From assembly GCA_944472155.2 (NCBI GenBank), contig OX235273.1:101764582-101828581 (forward strand): a stretch of DNA of 64,000 nt, in the 5' to 3' direction. Made by a program: the position numbers and the translations under genes. This document shows positions 22,960-34,152 of the stretch, piece by piece; the first letter of the stretch is position 1, and each line of letters begins with the position of its first letter. The notes beneath the pieces were generated by a model that was given only the letters and a program-made list of their open reading frames with translations, ran no database searches and was not told the DNA's origin. This DNA is from Trichobilharzia szidati (lineage: Eukaryota > Platyhelminthes > Trematoda > Strigeidida > Schistosomatidae).

Positions 22960-24040
22960 TCGGATTAAAATGAGTAGCTGTTTGTCAATCATATCAACTA
23001 GAAGTGTTTGCTAGCCAGTTCGAGGCAATTTAGACATTGGATGATTGTTTCGCTCGTGTGCAATACAGCTGGGTAAATTACAAATTGCCAATTTGACTTA
23101 TGTCTGTCAAAAGTGATTTTTTTCGTAGACATCTTTAAGATGAACCTTTCTTTCGCTTCTTACAAAGTAGCTGCCTCGTAAGCTACATGTAAGTCAATAC
23201 AAATAAAGGCGTATCAATTGACTTTTGATTGGAATATCAAATACAATATCTGATATACAGAAGTCAGTTTAGCTTCAACAAGCCTCCTAGTAATTTCTTC
23301 AGTCATCTGTTGGTTATTTCTGAAAAGTTTTGTGCTTAATTAGACGAAAGCTATCTCAATTGTAGTAATTTCTAATTGATGAACTCTTTGGGTCAAGGGA
23401 TCTTCGAAGTCAACAATCCTATGGATGTTATTTAAATTTTCTATTGTATAAAGTGTCTACTGTATAAAGTGAAAGTCTTAACTGACATTTCTAGTCCTCC
23501 AGTACCTTGATTTGCAATAAAGTCTTGCCAGTATATATACATTTATATAACCCATTAATCTTCCAGTCTAATTTGACATTTATATTTGTCGAAAACAGAA
23601 AAAAACATTTGTGAACAGTAAGAATAATTTCGTCTAGTTTGTGTGTTTAAGGTGCGGCCAATCTCTTTCCGACAGTCTACTGTGACTTTTATACCTTGAT
23701 CAGTGACTATATTGAAACATGTTCTACAGATGTATAGAATGCACAATCATTGAAAACAACCATTAAAAAAAGAGAACATCATTCATGTTTCCAACGAAAG
23801 AGATTACGAAAGATAAGATTACTTTCTAGTTTTTCTACCAATAATGAAGTCTTAGTTTAAATAAAGAACCTTCAAATATATACGTATATGTATATATATG
23901 AATATCCTTTAAGAACATAAATAATGTTGATCGACTTATTCTGTTAGCGGCAAAACAAAGTGACTAAGTATCTATCAGTAGTGACTTATGACTTCCTTGT
24001 CACTTACGCCATTGTGCTAACAAACTATAGTGCTTGTCTT
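22960..24040. other. No recognised feature
   Basis: AT-rich with a TA-rich run at about 23876-23900. The 63-codon minus frame at 23555-23746 has no recognisable motif. Confidence 0.35.
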
Positions 24041-24044
24041 TTTA

Positions 24045-24255
24045 TCTATCATATGTGAACTAAGAGTCAAGTGGTCGATGGCGAGTAGCAGTGGAATCCA
24101 TGATGCGTATATCATCCTATTTGGGACTTGTAATCTGGATTTATCTGCATTCCCTAGTGAATGATGGTGTTCCCATTGAGGCTCGAACCCAGTGCCCATA
24201 GTTTCAAATGCCAAAGCGTTATCCACTAAAGACTGAGCACATCGGTTCAATCGGT
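24045..24255 (-). mobile_element. Sm-alpha-like SINE with decayed hammerhead
   Basis: On the minus strand it starts near 24255 with a tRNA-like A box region (CTTTAGTGGATAACGC) and a B box (TGGGTTCGAGCCTCA). AACACCATCATTCACTAGGG follows, then a GTCCCAAATAGGAT segment and ATGGATTCCACTGC. That layout (tRNA head, then hammerhead, then GGATTCCACTGC) is the hallmark of the schistosome Sm-alpha family. The ribozyme core has decayed: CUGANGA is replaced by ATTACAA and GAAA by GATA, so no activity is expected. A 77-codon frame at 24017-24250 is only the readthrough of this SINE. Confidence 0.75.
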
Positions 24256-24619
24256 CGACCGGAAAATCTAAAATTGAATTAAATATGTGAACTAAAGCTA
24301 TGTATGTAGTGATAATGTAATGGAATAATCGTTTTTAAAATCCTTGCCGAATGACCTAATCACAATATTGATACGTATTTGGATTTTTCAACTAACTTTG
24401 TAATTATCATCCATCTCACTTCTAGACTTTATATCACTTTTCTGGTATTTGAGTATCATATATTGATCCTTGGTTCTTATTATTTGTCATTGTCCTTCCC
24501 TGTTTAATCTCCAATTTTAACGCTTTCTTACGTGGTTATGTGGTACAGTGGTGGTGTGCAGTTTTGTGATGTGATTTTTTCCGAGTGAATGATATTTTTT
24601 AATTTTTTAAAATAATTCT

Positions 24620-25250
24620 TTTATGTTCCCAGTGGAACAAAGGTCTTCAAGCTATAGGCTTGAAGTTTCGGTAGAAGTGCTGTTTAATTTTACGGAATGA
24701 GGTTGCTAGCCACCTGCCCAACCTTCCTTCTTTACCAGTCTAACCACTGGCTCATTGGCTTAAAGGAGGGCGTCGGTGGCTAGGGATCGAATCCCGGGAT
24801 TTCGAGTGAATGAAGGCAGTCCTAATCTCGAACCGTCTTTGGGAATTATTGGGGTGTGGTTCTTGCTGAGAGAGTTTTGATCTCACCTTATTAAAAATAT
24901 CCAACTTTATTCTACGGTACTTCCTGAAGTTGAATTTTGGTTAATTAATTTTATTCTACAGAACCTGCTTTGTGTTTAGAATATCACCTTGTCTACGTAG
25001 CTGCCTAACAGCACTGTTGAAGTAATTTTGAGCTCTTGATTTGAACAGAACTACAAAGATCTCACAACGAGTAATCGTCTTTTTTCTGTCTTTGGAGCGT
25101 TTTGTGACTGTACGTCTCTCAACGAAGTTCCAGACAGCTATAAAGTAGGACGCAGAGATCGGTTTCATGCCTTCAGACCACAATGAGTCAGTCTTCGTCG
25201 TAAAAGGTAGTAATAATCTCTTTAATATTCCAAACAACAGTTTTATATAG
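24620..25250 (+). repeat. Dispersed repeat X, copy 1
   Basis: It starts around CCCAGTGGAACAAAGGTCTT and contains a tRNA B-box-like GGATCGAATCCCGGG near 24785. It then runs through GTGTGGTTCTTGCTGAGAG to a segment that is open for 93 codons on the minus strand (25237-24956). The second half (24850-25140) recurs at 36600-36880, sharing the CTGTCTTTGG..TTTTG and GTATCTCAAGGAAGG-like segment. The B-box half has a diverged relative at 40070-40190. No protein family is recognised, and the shared frame is not conserved between copies, so it is not a gene. Identity unknown. Confidence 0.5.
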
Positions 25251-25254
25251 AATG

Positions 25255-25685
25255 TAATTTTCAGTATATTTACATTGCAACAAATTTAATAATGATAACG
25301 GATTTATTCTATAAATTTCATTTTTAACATAGTTTTTTTACATGGTATTTACTTTTGTATAGGATGTTCTAGTAATACAGTAATCAGTAATGCTTCAATT
25401 AAAGCAATATTGTCCCATTCAAACCATGCTCCATTACTCTATAAAACTTCTCTCCCATTTCCTTGCATTGGGTTGAAATGTTTTCTCATAATATGAATAA
25501 GAGTATGTTGTGGTTCATGAATCCAGTTAGATATTTTAAACAATATGAAAAATAGTAAATGTGATGCATTTTAATGGATGACAAAACATTCAGTAGGACA
25601 GTGATTTAAGCAAGCTGCCAAGTAAGATAACAATAACAACAATGACAACGAAATTTACTGTTTTCAATATTTTGTTTATGGATAG
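25255..25685. other. No recognised feature
   Basis: AT-rich sequence; nothing nameable. Confidence 0.3.
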
Positions 25686-25689
25686 TTTT

Positions 25690-25905
25690 TTCCATAGTTG
25701 GTTTGCGAGGATTAGTTTTGTTTTTACGAGTTGATCATGGATTGATATCAGTTAGAGAACCATTGAAAACTAGGGAGTACTAGACAGCTGTTTCATCCTC
25801 GTTTGGGAATCATCGGCAGTGCACACCCACTGAAGTTCGAACCCAGGACCTTCCGGTTACAAGGCAAGCTCGCATAACATGCAGATTGGCTACATCTGAC
25901 TGGCT
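25690..25905 (-). mobile_element. tRNA-derived SINE, ribozyme family, best copy
   Basis: On the minus strand, an A-box-like region near 25890 and a B box (CTGGGTTCGAACTTCAGTGG) are followed by a hammerhead-like motif (25770-25822). The family's 3' block comes next: TCAATGGTTCTCTAACTGAT, then ATCAATCCATGATCAACTCG, ending TCCTCGCAAACC. The same block order is seen at 41.8 and 55.9 kb. It has no coding capacity. Its sequence outside the ribozyme is unlike Sm-alpha, so I treat it as a separate tRNA-SINE family that shares the ribozyme principle. Confidence 0.65.
25770..25822 (-). ncRNA. Hammerhead ribozyme-like motif (near-complete)
   Basis: Minus strand: ACTG for stem I, a core CCGATGA where the consensus is CUGANGA, then TTCC..GGAT as stem II around CAAACGA. 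GAAAC follows, then ACAGCTGT as a loopless palindromic stem III, the cleavage triplet GTC, and TAGT closing stem I. Deviations: U4 is C, and the first stem II pair is U-U. The loopless stem III is the same design as in Sm-alpha, where cleavage is thought to need paired molecules. Probably inactive or weak as it stands. Confidence 0.5.
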
Positions 25906-26424
25906 GACTGACCGTTTGTTAACATAATCCAATCTGTCCATAACCAAGGTTGAATTACTCTCTTCCTATTAGGTAATCTCTGTGTTTTTGCTATTCCTCA
26001 AACTATTGAACGTGATATTTCTCATTATGATAAGTTACCTTCCGTGTTTTTACCTGATGTTTCAGCATAAATGTACACTGTTCTGTGACTTGATCAATAC
26101 TTACCTTATCTTTTGAGCTTAATGTTGCTTCCACACTAGGAATTGAAATCCTTAAGTCTCGATCTATCAACAGTTACAGACGATTGTAATCCTTTTTTGA
26201 ACCCATTTACTTCATCAGAACTTAATACTCTTGTTGTTGCTTCTGTCTTATAGCAAGAGCGTTACACTTTTGAAAACGTGGGAGTGGAAATGATACTGTT
26301 TCGTTAAATAAAGAGAAAACATCATATGTACTTCTGGCTGGTATTTGTTTAGTAGTGCAGGTTATATATATTGGTGGTCCAAAGAGCAAGCAAGCTGCAG
26401 CTTGAATGATATTGATAAGTCACT

Positions 26425-26590
26425 GGATTTTACCTCAGTGGCTGAGCGGCTCACGAAGTCACGTTTCAAAGTGAAGGTCTTGCGTTCATTCCTTGTTGAT
26501 GTCATGGGTGCGTACTTGTAAGGACTACCGTACTTGGACTAGAGAGCGATTCTGCATTACCTAGTTTTGACTATTTCCCTAACTGATACC
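26425..26590 (+). mobile_element. tRNA-derived SINE, ribozyme family, decayed copy
   Basis: Plus strand: CTCAGTGGCTGAGCGGCTCA (A box region), a GAAGGTCTTGCGTTCATTCC B box region, GGGTGCGTACTTGTAAGGAC, and later CTAGTTTTGACTATTTCCCT. The ribozyme segment is unrecognisable. Confidence 0.5.
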
Positions 26591-26594
26591 ATTC

Positions 26595-27205
26595 CGTGAT
26601 TACACTTAAATTATTAAGGTCAAATATACACAAAAAAATGAGCTATCGTCTTTCAAACAATGTACTATCTGTTTAACTCAGGGGATAATATTATATTTTG
26701 AAATGATTGCTCCACAGGAATCACAATAATTTTAAACATGTTAAAAGTTTTAACTTTCATCGACAACTGTCCCCTCTTCTCGAAACTGAACATCGAATCG
26801 CCAGCTAGAAAGGATAGATAGCAAAGAACACTGACACAGTAGTCAATCAACCAAAAATATGCACACAGAAGTGGAGATGGATTGTATACAAGCTGAGCAG
26901 ACCTTCAAGTTCCAACACAAGCCAAGCAATCGAGTGAAACCCCGATAGTAGGCGATTGCTCTAGCATTCGAGAATGACATGGAAAAAATAATATGTTGAG
27001 CAAGTGAAAGCGTGTCAGGGAGTCGTGAAGCCAGCAGAAAGTGATGCCCAGAGAAACAAGTGCAATGACAATGTGCCACTCAAAACCTATACACCACTTG
27101 GGATGAATAATATTAGCAATTAATCCTGAAGAACTGCTGATGTTTTTTCTTTAATAACTATCCCCATAATTCCCTTCTAAAATAAACAATATCCGGTAGT
27201 AAATC
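26595..27205. other. No recognised feature
   Basis: A 78-codon minus frame (26843-27079) shows no known motif. Confidence 0.3.
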
Positions 27206-27214
27206 TTATTTGAT

Positions 27215-27410
27215 TGGACACCAGTTAGTATCTAGCATCACGTGTCTAGTACTTCGTTTGTTGCAGACAGAATTCTATCTGTCAGCTTTGCAATGTAACC
27301 ACCATGCAAGGTGGCTCAACATCATGATGCACTCTGAATTGTTGTTTTTAAATGGTTGGAGGCAATCGGTAGAAAGCCTTGGACCTAGCTGATAAAATTC
27401 ACGCTGCACC
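27215..27410 (-). mobile_element. tRNA-derived SINE family 2, 3' part
   Basis: The plus strand shows TGTCTAGTACTTCGTTTGTT, GCAGACAGAATTCTATCTGT, and later AAATGGTTGGAGGCAATCGG. These are the same blocks as at 9135-9290 and 36237-36260. It is in the opposite orientation to the SINE head starting at 27490, with a reversed GCACCAAACCAGGCACTA copy of the terminal block between them (27410-27430). Confidence 0.55.
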
Positions 27411-27484
27411 AAACCAGGCACTAAAGGCATGATCCTAGTTACAAACCAGTGTCCAAACAAAATATCCAACATAGTCCTGCTGAC

Positions 27485-27645
27485 GGTGGTAAGTGGAGAG
27501 CCCGAATAGCCAAGTGGTATCGTCTCTGAATTCAACACTAGGTGACACAGGTTTCAATCTCAGGGGGGACGTGAGTTCCTCGAAGATTGCATCCCCTTAT
27601 CTGTATGAAACCTAGATTTGAAGTTTCTTTCCGATAGCCTGTAAT
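27485..27645 (+). mobile_element. tRNA-derived SINE family 2, head
   Basis: Plus strand: CCGAATAGCCAAGTGGTATC (A box), then CACAGGTTTCAATCTCAGGG (B box) and GACGTGAGTTCCTCGAAGAT. It matches the head of the copies at 9.3 and 36.3 kb. Inverted relative to the piece at 27215-27410. Confidence 0.55.
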
Positions 27646-27649
27646 CGTC

Positions 27650-28390
27650 TAGTAAGTCTACCGTCTGATGATGTATATATGTACGATCGAATCCATTGAA
27701 TGAAACTTAATTTCCTAGAAATGCTTTTACTTTCTCCACAAGATAAGGAAACGTAAAATTAACCTTAGAAAAGTTAAAAACCTTATCAGCACAAGATGTT
27801 TATCTACAAGGACATAATTGACGTATACCTAAGGAATTACATGGATTGAAATAAAGCAGGAGAAATACTTGTACTGACTATTACTTCTTATCAATATTAG
27901 GTGATATACATTTTTCGTCAAAGTGTCTCATAAAATTTTGCGTCGCCATTTGAAAACAGTCAGCATTTTATCTTATTTTCACAATCTTATGTACATTTAT
28001 ATCTTAAGTAGAATATTTTAAATCACGAAAAGAATATTAGGTTTTTCTCTTCTATCAGATGAATGCATAAATATCATTTAAGATGTCTACTCAACTTAAA
28101 ATTAACATTTCTAACTGAACTACTATTATAATATTCAGGAGGGAGTACAACTGATGTCAGGTATCAACAGATTACAAGTTCATCCCTATGAAATTATAAC
28201 CTGCTCAACTGGCAGAACAATGAACTAATAATTTGAAGGTCACGGATTCAAATTCGACCCACACCTTCACCGTCATTCGTCACTTACTTCATACACAAAG
28301 TTTATCTCAGATAAGCTTACCATAGTTTCTGCTTTTTAGTTCGGAAAAGATTGAACAAGGATATATTTACTTTTCAATTGGATCCTCATC
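27650..28390. other. No recognised feature
   Basis: A weak tRNA-like B box is possible near 28230, otherwise nothing. Confidence 0.3.
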
Positions 28391-28394
28391 TATA

Positions 28395-29405
28395 CTACTA
28401 CAATTCCCTTGGACTCTGAGTGAAACAAAGGACTTCCAAAACACTTCTCTATGCTGTGCTTTTCTTCACAGTCCTCTTCAGATCGCCTCACGATCACCCA
28501 AAAGCTTCTATATCCTTTTCACAAGACCTCCACCAAGTCACCGTTAGACGCCGCCACTCATCAATTCCCGTTTGGTTTCTAATTAAGGCATGGCCTGGAG
28601 CATTACGTTACCCAGTGGTCCATTCAGCGAGTGTTCGTCTCACCTCCGTTCTCTTCGAGATATTTGTTGCGGGAGAGGTACTTGGTTAGTTCGTCCCCAG
28701 AGTTTCTTGCCGCCAGTTCTTCTCAGCTGTTCACCTGATTTTCAGTATGGAACCAGCGAAGGTGGCTGTTGATACAATTCCACACTTTGTCAGAAATGCT
28801 TTTGGCAGCGCGAGTTTGCATGACATTATACATAAAAAGTCCATGCAACTCAGACCATCTAGAGTCTCCTTATAGATCCAACGTATTCCTGTCATCTCAT
28901 TCGCAACGCACAGTCTGAGACATAACCCGGTCTACCACAAACGGAAACACTATTGGTGACAACAAGTAGCCTTGTCATACTCCTATATTCACTTCGAACG
29001 CCTCACGGAGTTTCCCGTTGTGGACAGTCCGACACGTGGCGTTGTCATATAGCCAGCTGTTGAATAAGGTTGATAAAGACCTTGGCACTGCACAACGTTG
29101 TATTGAAGCAGTTTCCATATTACGTCTCTGTCAACGCTGTCTGTTGAAGCCCTTTTCGAAATGATGAAGTTAAGGTAGAGGTTTGACAGCCATTCTATGC
29201 TTTGTTCCGTGATGAAGATGCATAAAGGTGAAGTTTAATCCTGATGGCACTTGCCTTTTTCTGAATCCAGCTTGTTCCGGTAGGTGACGGAGTTCTTTAT
29301 CCAGCGCACCTTTTATTCCCTCCAGGAAGACTCGACTCAGCATTATACTTGGCGTGGATAAGAGCATTATTCCGCTGGCATGCATCTCCCCAAAAGCTGG
29401 AACAT
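28395..29405 (-). mobile_element. RTE-clade LINE fragment (old, long copy)
   Basis: Plus-strand landmarks shared with the 20.9 kb element include CAATTCCCTTGGACTCTGAG at the 3' end, GCGTTGTCATATAGCCAGCT, and CTGTCAACGCTGTCTGTTGA. CTGAATCCAGCTTGTTCCGG and a GGCGTGGATAAGAGCATTAT segment follow. On the minus strand the last part encodes a degraded QAGFRKRQ region, and the middle holds the stretch after motif A. An internal part between about 28830 and 28860 is shortened relative to the young copy. Stops throughout; pseudogene. Confidence 0.7.
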
Positions 29406-29409
29406 AATG

Positions 29410-30095
29410 TTTCACTGGAAACCCAAAGAAGTATTATTAACATAACATGGCGTTTAGCGTACAGTCCGTTTACTTGTTGCTTTCGTGTGATTTATCTTTC
29501 TACAATTTCGCAATATGCACACATAAAAAGGGAGGAAATAGAACCTTTCTTAGGACTTTCATGGTATCGAACTCAAATGTGATAACTAATGAGAGTGATG
29601 TATATGCATTGCATTGCAAATTTCATCGTGCATCGTTTATTCTAACTTCAGCCAACTCACTTCAGCACAAGTGAGAAGAAGTAGAAGGAGAGTGTGACTT
29701 ATTATTACCATTTCACGTTAAGTGATTTAACGACATGTCATGTAAATAGATTCAGACAACTTTTAAATCATTATTATCTAAGTTAAATAGTGAAAACTAC
29801 TAGTGGCGACAGTTCACACAATACAGAAGAGTTTCCATAAATAGAAAAGTCTGTAATTGTCTCACTTAGACTAGAGTTTCTGTTCAGAACTGATGCCCAA
29901 AAATGATTATTTTTTCTTACCTTGTTATTCTTTATCTAATATAACTGACATGCAGCCTACGGTTTTACCTATGTAATCCTACTTTTTTCCTGTTATTCTT
30001 TTCATTATGCTACATGTTATTTCATAATGTTTTGAAAAATGTTAAAGTAAAACAATTCTAAAACTAGTGAAAGTTGGGAAATGAGTTTTTAAAAT
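29410..30095. other. No recognised feature
   Basis: Two overlapping plus frames of about 75 codons at 29349-29674 lack any motif. Confidence 0.3.
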
Positions 30096-30099
30096 GATG

Positions 30100-31450
30100 A
30101 AATTTGATCTTGTTACAGCTACTTCAACTCTTGCATGACGAGTTAGTGAAGCATAGCGTCAAGGATACCTTTCAATTTATTGACAAGACTAAAAACTTGA
30201 ACGCAACTGGAAAATATACGGCATCACTTGACGTTTCATCTTTATTCACTAATGTGCTTCTAGTGGAAAACATCGATTATATCTGCTAAGATATTATAGA
30301 AAGGAAACTGTGCACTATTATTCCTATTGGTAATCTGAAAAAACTACTTGTTAAACGAACAACAAATGTCCAGTTCCTGGTAATTAATGAAAGGTACAGA
30401 CAAGTTGATGGAGTGGCCGTGCGATCCCCATGAGGACATATTTTGCGAACATATTTCAGCAGAACTAGAAAATAGTCCGTTGGAAGATGAAATAGTAAAA
30501 AAGTAAATGTATTGTCGTTACATGGATGACACTTTTGTAGTGTACGATGAAGGTTTATGTGGTGATTTGATTTTGAGCCACTTCAATAATACTCACCAAG
30601 AAGTCCATTTCACTTAAGAAGGAAAATGCAGCAACTCTCTGCATTTCCGCGACGTCCTACTAACGAGAAGAGAGGGTAGTTCCATCAAAAGAACCATATA
30701 TAGGGAGCTAGAGACCAAAGCTTAGTATACACTTTTCCTTAGCTTCGCACCGATGAAATACAAACGTAATCTGATCAGGTGCTTAGCATTTAGAGCGAGG
30801 TCCATTTGTTCCGAAGATTGCATAAAGAAAGAACTCCAGGTAATCGGAAACACTCTAAGCGAGAAAGGATATCCAGAGAAGTTCATTAAAGCCAACATAG
30901 GTTACAATAGTTTTAAACATGGACTGGCAACAGTGAAGAAAAAGCCTCTGTTTTTACGTCTACAATTAAGGGGAGATACTCCTGCAGAGATTTTATCGAA
31001 ACGTTTAACCAGGTCGATCAAGAAAACTTTCTACTCTGCACATCTGTTCCTATACTTCAGTAGACATCCATTGTCCACCAAGTAACTGAAAGATGTCTTA
31101 CCCAACCTTAGCTATTCTTCATGCATATACCATATCAACTGTTCCTGTGGTTCAAGTCAAAAGGGGCGTACGAATAGGTAGGTTCGTCTACGGGTTGAAG
31201 AACGTTTACCAGCTTGGTCCAGCAAGGGTAAATTAAATGTATGAAAAGCTCGATCCTGTCACATTTCGTCGATACTGAACATAGCATCGACGCCAACACA
31301 GCTTTCAGGGTTATATACCGAGTTCCAAAGTCGTTATCACATACAGTTCTCCTACGTTTGCTACACAAAGCTGAAGCTGTTGCAATAAGATCGACTAAAC
31401 CGGAACTTTGTATCCAAAAAGAACACGTCCAGACGCCGTTCCATGGCCAA
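30100..31450 (+). mobile_element. Penelope-like element: RT, linker and GIY-YIG (decayed)
   Basis: Plus strand. Near 30215-30265 ASLDVSSLFTNV marks RT motif A of Penelope-like elements. YCRYMDDTFVV at 30510-30542 is motif C with both catalytic aspartates. A 110-codon open stretch at 30753-31085 carries KELQVIGNTLSEKGYPEKFI and LRLQLRGDTPAEILSKRLTR, the conserved linker. Near 31131 HINCSCGSSQKGRTNR marks a degraded endonuclease start in which the YIG tyrosine-isoleucine is replaced. VDTEHSIDANTAFRVIYRVP comes near 31268-31330 in another frame. The final KAEAVAIRSTKPELCIQKEH (near 31370-31430) is a good C-terminal match. At least one frameshift and several stops. The most complete Penelope copy in the window by domain content. 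Confidence 0.8.
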
Positions 31451-31765
31451 ACTTGGATTAATTATTCTTCTTCTCACCAAGAGTACCTTTTCCCCTTGTG
31501 CTTCTTGGGTTTTTTCTTTTTCTTGATTATTATTCGTCACAATTTACACCCTTCATTCAAATATTCTCTCAGTACTATCGAATTTTCCATTTATACTATC
31601 CGGACTCATTTTATAATGTCTCTTTATAATTGTCTCTTTTCTCAATTAATGCCTCCACCTGTTTCACTTCACACATCGGTTATTTCATGATGAACCTCTC
31701 ATTGCAGTCTACTATCTCCTCTTTAATACATACTACTTTGTACTAGCCACTCACTCACGTGACAC
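31451..31765 (+). mobile_element. Pyrimidine-rich 3' tail of the Penelope-like element
   Basis: A C/T-dominated stretch directly follows the endonuclease C-terminus. The coding ends at 19.79, 53.76 (minus strand) and 60.2 kb are followed by comparable stretches. Confidence 0.4.
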
Positions 31766-31769
31766 CTTT

Positions 31770-32420
31770 TATAACCTTGAAGTGACTTGACAATTTTTCC
31801 TTCCCCACATACTACTAATCTACTGTGACTAATCACCACCATTGTCTCCCTTGCCACAATATTTTGTAATCGATTTCAGCCTAGCACGTTTGTCACACAA
31901 ATACTATTTATTTTGACACCCCATGATTAATCTGTTATTCTACGTAAAAAATGTATCCACCGCATAACTGGCCATTATTGTAACGACAACAAATATTACA
32001 TTTTATAATTGTAAGAACCTGAAGAGAAATTATTGAAAAGAATATTCTTCATTCAGACTGACTTTTAATAGACAAAATTTGCCAATCCATGAAAGGAAGA
32101 TCTCATAGACCAATATTCAAACATCAGGTCAAGGAAACAATCAATACCAATACAAGTAGCCTAGAGGGTGTGAAAACATACAAGGATAACCAGTCACTCC
32201 CAAAGTCACCAGGAGAGATGACTCTTAAAGTCGTGGAGAAACCTAAAAGCTGACTTCAAATTGAAGTATACGTTGAAGATGTTTGCTAGTAAGGTAAAGA
32301 ATGCTCCGCTAAGAGAACACAGCTACATCGAAAAAATTTCCAACATCTCAAGCAACCCATAGGCTTTTCCCAATGAACCTAGATATTTTTACTTTGATAA
32401 TGTGGCCAGTGACCCCACCA
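31770..32420. other. Mostly unrecognised
   Basis: The part from 32100 may belong to the next Penelope remnant, but no motif is readable. Confidence 0.3.
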
Positions 32421-32424
32421 GATT

Positions 32425-32860
32425 GAAGATGAACTAAGGATTGCATATGATACCTTGATCGAAAATAGCTATCCAGACAAATTCATCAAGAAACATATGA
32501 CTAAGAGTTGAAAATTACTATCCACTTTTCGTAAACAAGTGGCCTTTGCACATACAACTTCAATTCAAGGGTGACGCACCTAGTGAAATAATTACGAAGA
32601 AATTAAGAAAATCTGTTCAAAGAACGTCTAATGCTAGCAGACTACAAATCTTATTTTCCACACGACCAGTAGTGATTCCTCGATTGAAAGATGAAGTATC
32701 TAGACTAGCCACTTCTAATTGTATCTACCAATTCAACTGAGCTCGTGGAGCGATTTATATTGGCTGTTGCTATAGAAACTTGATTTTTCGTGCTCGGGAA
32801 CATCTACCAGTCTGGTTAAATAAAGGCGTAGTTAGAAGCATCAACAGCCTAACGTTAACA
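32425..32860 (+). mobile_element. Penelope-like element, linker and GIY-YIG fragment
   Basis: Plus strand. Frames around 32450-32500 give a degraded NSYPDKFIKKH linker. The open stretch 32546-32740 gives LQFKGDAPSEIITKKLRKSV, then LQILFSTRPVVIPRLKDEVS and a C.YQFN word. After one stop, the same frame continues with GAIYIGCCYRNLIFRAREH and LPVWLNKG. That is the GIY-YIG core with the Y-I-G triad and the following arginine retained. No reverse transcriptase remains upstream. Same broad family as the 30.1 kb and 53.8 kb copies. Confidence 0.7.
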
Positions 32861-33439
32861 CTGAATACATTGAATTTTAGCATATTTCAAAGTCACATAA
32901 ACCATGCATGAAACCCTATTACTCACTGTAATTTCGTAAGCCGGAGAAATTGGTTTTCGTTTGGTCTGCAAAGTAGGAAACCAATGATTGTTGGTTATAA
33001 GTGAACTACTGTTCATCACTTAATACCAGGAACTATTGCTAGTTCAATTGTAATATACGAAATGCAGAAATCGTAAACCAGAACTACTATACGATGCATT
33101 TGCCTCATGTATATAATCAAATTTCAATGAAATAAACTTATCTACTCACATTCTTAGAAACAGTCTCCTCGAGAAAGACAAAGACGACTGTGACATAAAA
33201 TTACTTGAGAGATTCAGTCTACACAGGCATCAATAAATATGGCTGTAAAAGCAGTCAGAAATGAGTTCAGTTCTATACAAGAACTCTCACTTACAACCAA
33301 AACATCAGTGAAAGATATCCTTTTAAGAGTGAAACCAAGCTTGACTTCCATAGTAATTACGTTTCAAGTGAAAACTTATAAAAAGTGATTCCGTTACTGT
33401 GGTACAATTGATACCTACTATTTTAGCACATAAATATGT

Positions 33440-33880
33440 GGGAAAAGTTAGCTACTGAAATGTTTATCCCCATCCAGAAAGTATGCTGGAGATATGTAGA
33501 TGAAACTTACCCATAAATATATAAACAGGGGATCCCTGAAGTTCAACATCGGATTCTTAACAAGGCAGGAATAAAATTGGTATTCAAACCTGCAAATTCA
33601 TTTAGAAACAAATTACATCGGTCAAAGACCTTGTGGAACCCAATAAACCAAGTAATTCAGTTTATTTATTACCCTGCAATGGTTGCGAGGTCAAGTAAGT
33701 TAAATTGGTAGACCAGGATTTCGCGGAGCACAAAAATTAGTGAAACTTAGACCAGTAGACTATAGAAAAAAGCTCAACTCTGTAGTACTAAATGCAGTTT
33801 CACACAACCATATAACAGGATGAGACAGTAATGACAGTATTAAAATCCAATATAATAAGTTGGAAGGAGAGATTGATAAC
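33440..33880 (+). mobile_element. Penelope-like element of a different family (decayed)
   Basis: Plus strand. FIPIQKVCWRYVDETYP (33455 onward) resembles RT motif C (RYVDD) with the second aspartate changed to glutamate. It is followed by AGIKLVFKPANSFRNKLHRS, the KP-containing linker of other Penelope families. LLPCNGCEVK (near 33670) and FAEHKN (near 33720) match a GIY-YIG start and its EHK motif. The spacing is shorter than in the other copies here. It is full of stops. The assignment rests on short words and is less certain than the others. Confidence 0.45.
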
Positions 33881-33924
33881 TGAAGCTATATTTATCATGA
33901 ACAATAAAGGATTGTAGTAAATTG

Positions 33925-34095
33925 GTAGATGGTGACTGACAGTGGAATCTAGGGTACACATTTCGTCCTACCTAGAACTTGTCATTTGATGTACCTGCAT
34001 TCCCCCGTAAGTGATGGTGTTACCACTGAAGCCCGAATCTAGCAACCATAGTTTCAAACGCTAAAGTGTTATCCACTGGACCACTTGGGCCACGA
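33925..34095 (-). mobile_element. Sm-alpha-like SINE with decayed hammerhead
   Basis: On the minus strand, from 34095: GTGGCCCAAGTGGTCCAGTG (A box), TTGCTAGATTCGGGCTTCAG (B box), and AACACCATCACTTACGGGGG. The ribozyme region follows with AGTTC..GGACGAAAT, then TAGATTCCACTGTCAGTCAC. The GGACGAAA half is good, but CUGANGA reads ATGACAA and the cleavage triplet GTC is lost. It lies 58 bp from an opposite-facing Sm-alpha foldback. Confidence 0.7.
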
Positions 34096-34152
34096 CAGCC
34101 ACCTCTTGTACAACTCTTATTGATAATTATTTAATTCAATTTAAACTTGCCA

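Noticed and set aside
24080..24140. Active hammerhead ribozyme in the 24 kb Sm-alpha copy
   Set aside because: CUGANGA and GAAA are both destroyed.
24017..24250. 77-codon minus-strand frame as a gene
   Set aside because: It is the readthrough of an Sm-alpha-like SINE, including its tRNA boxes.
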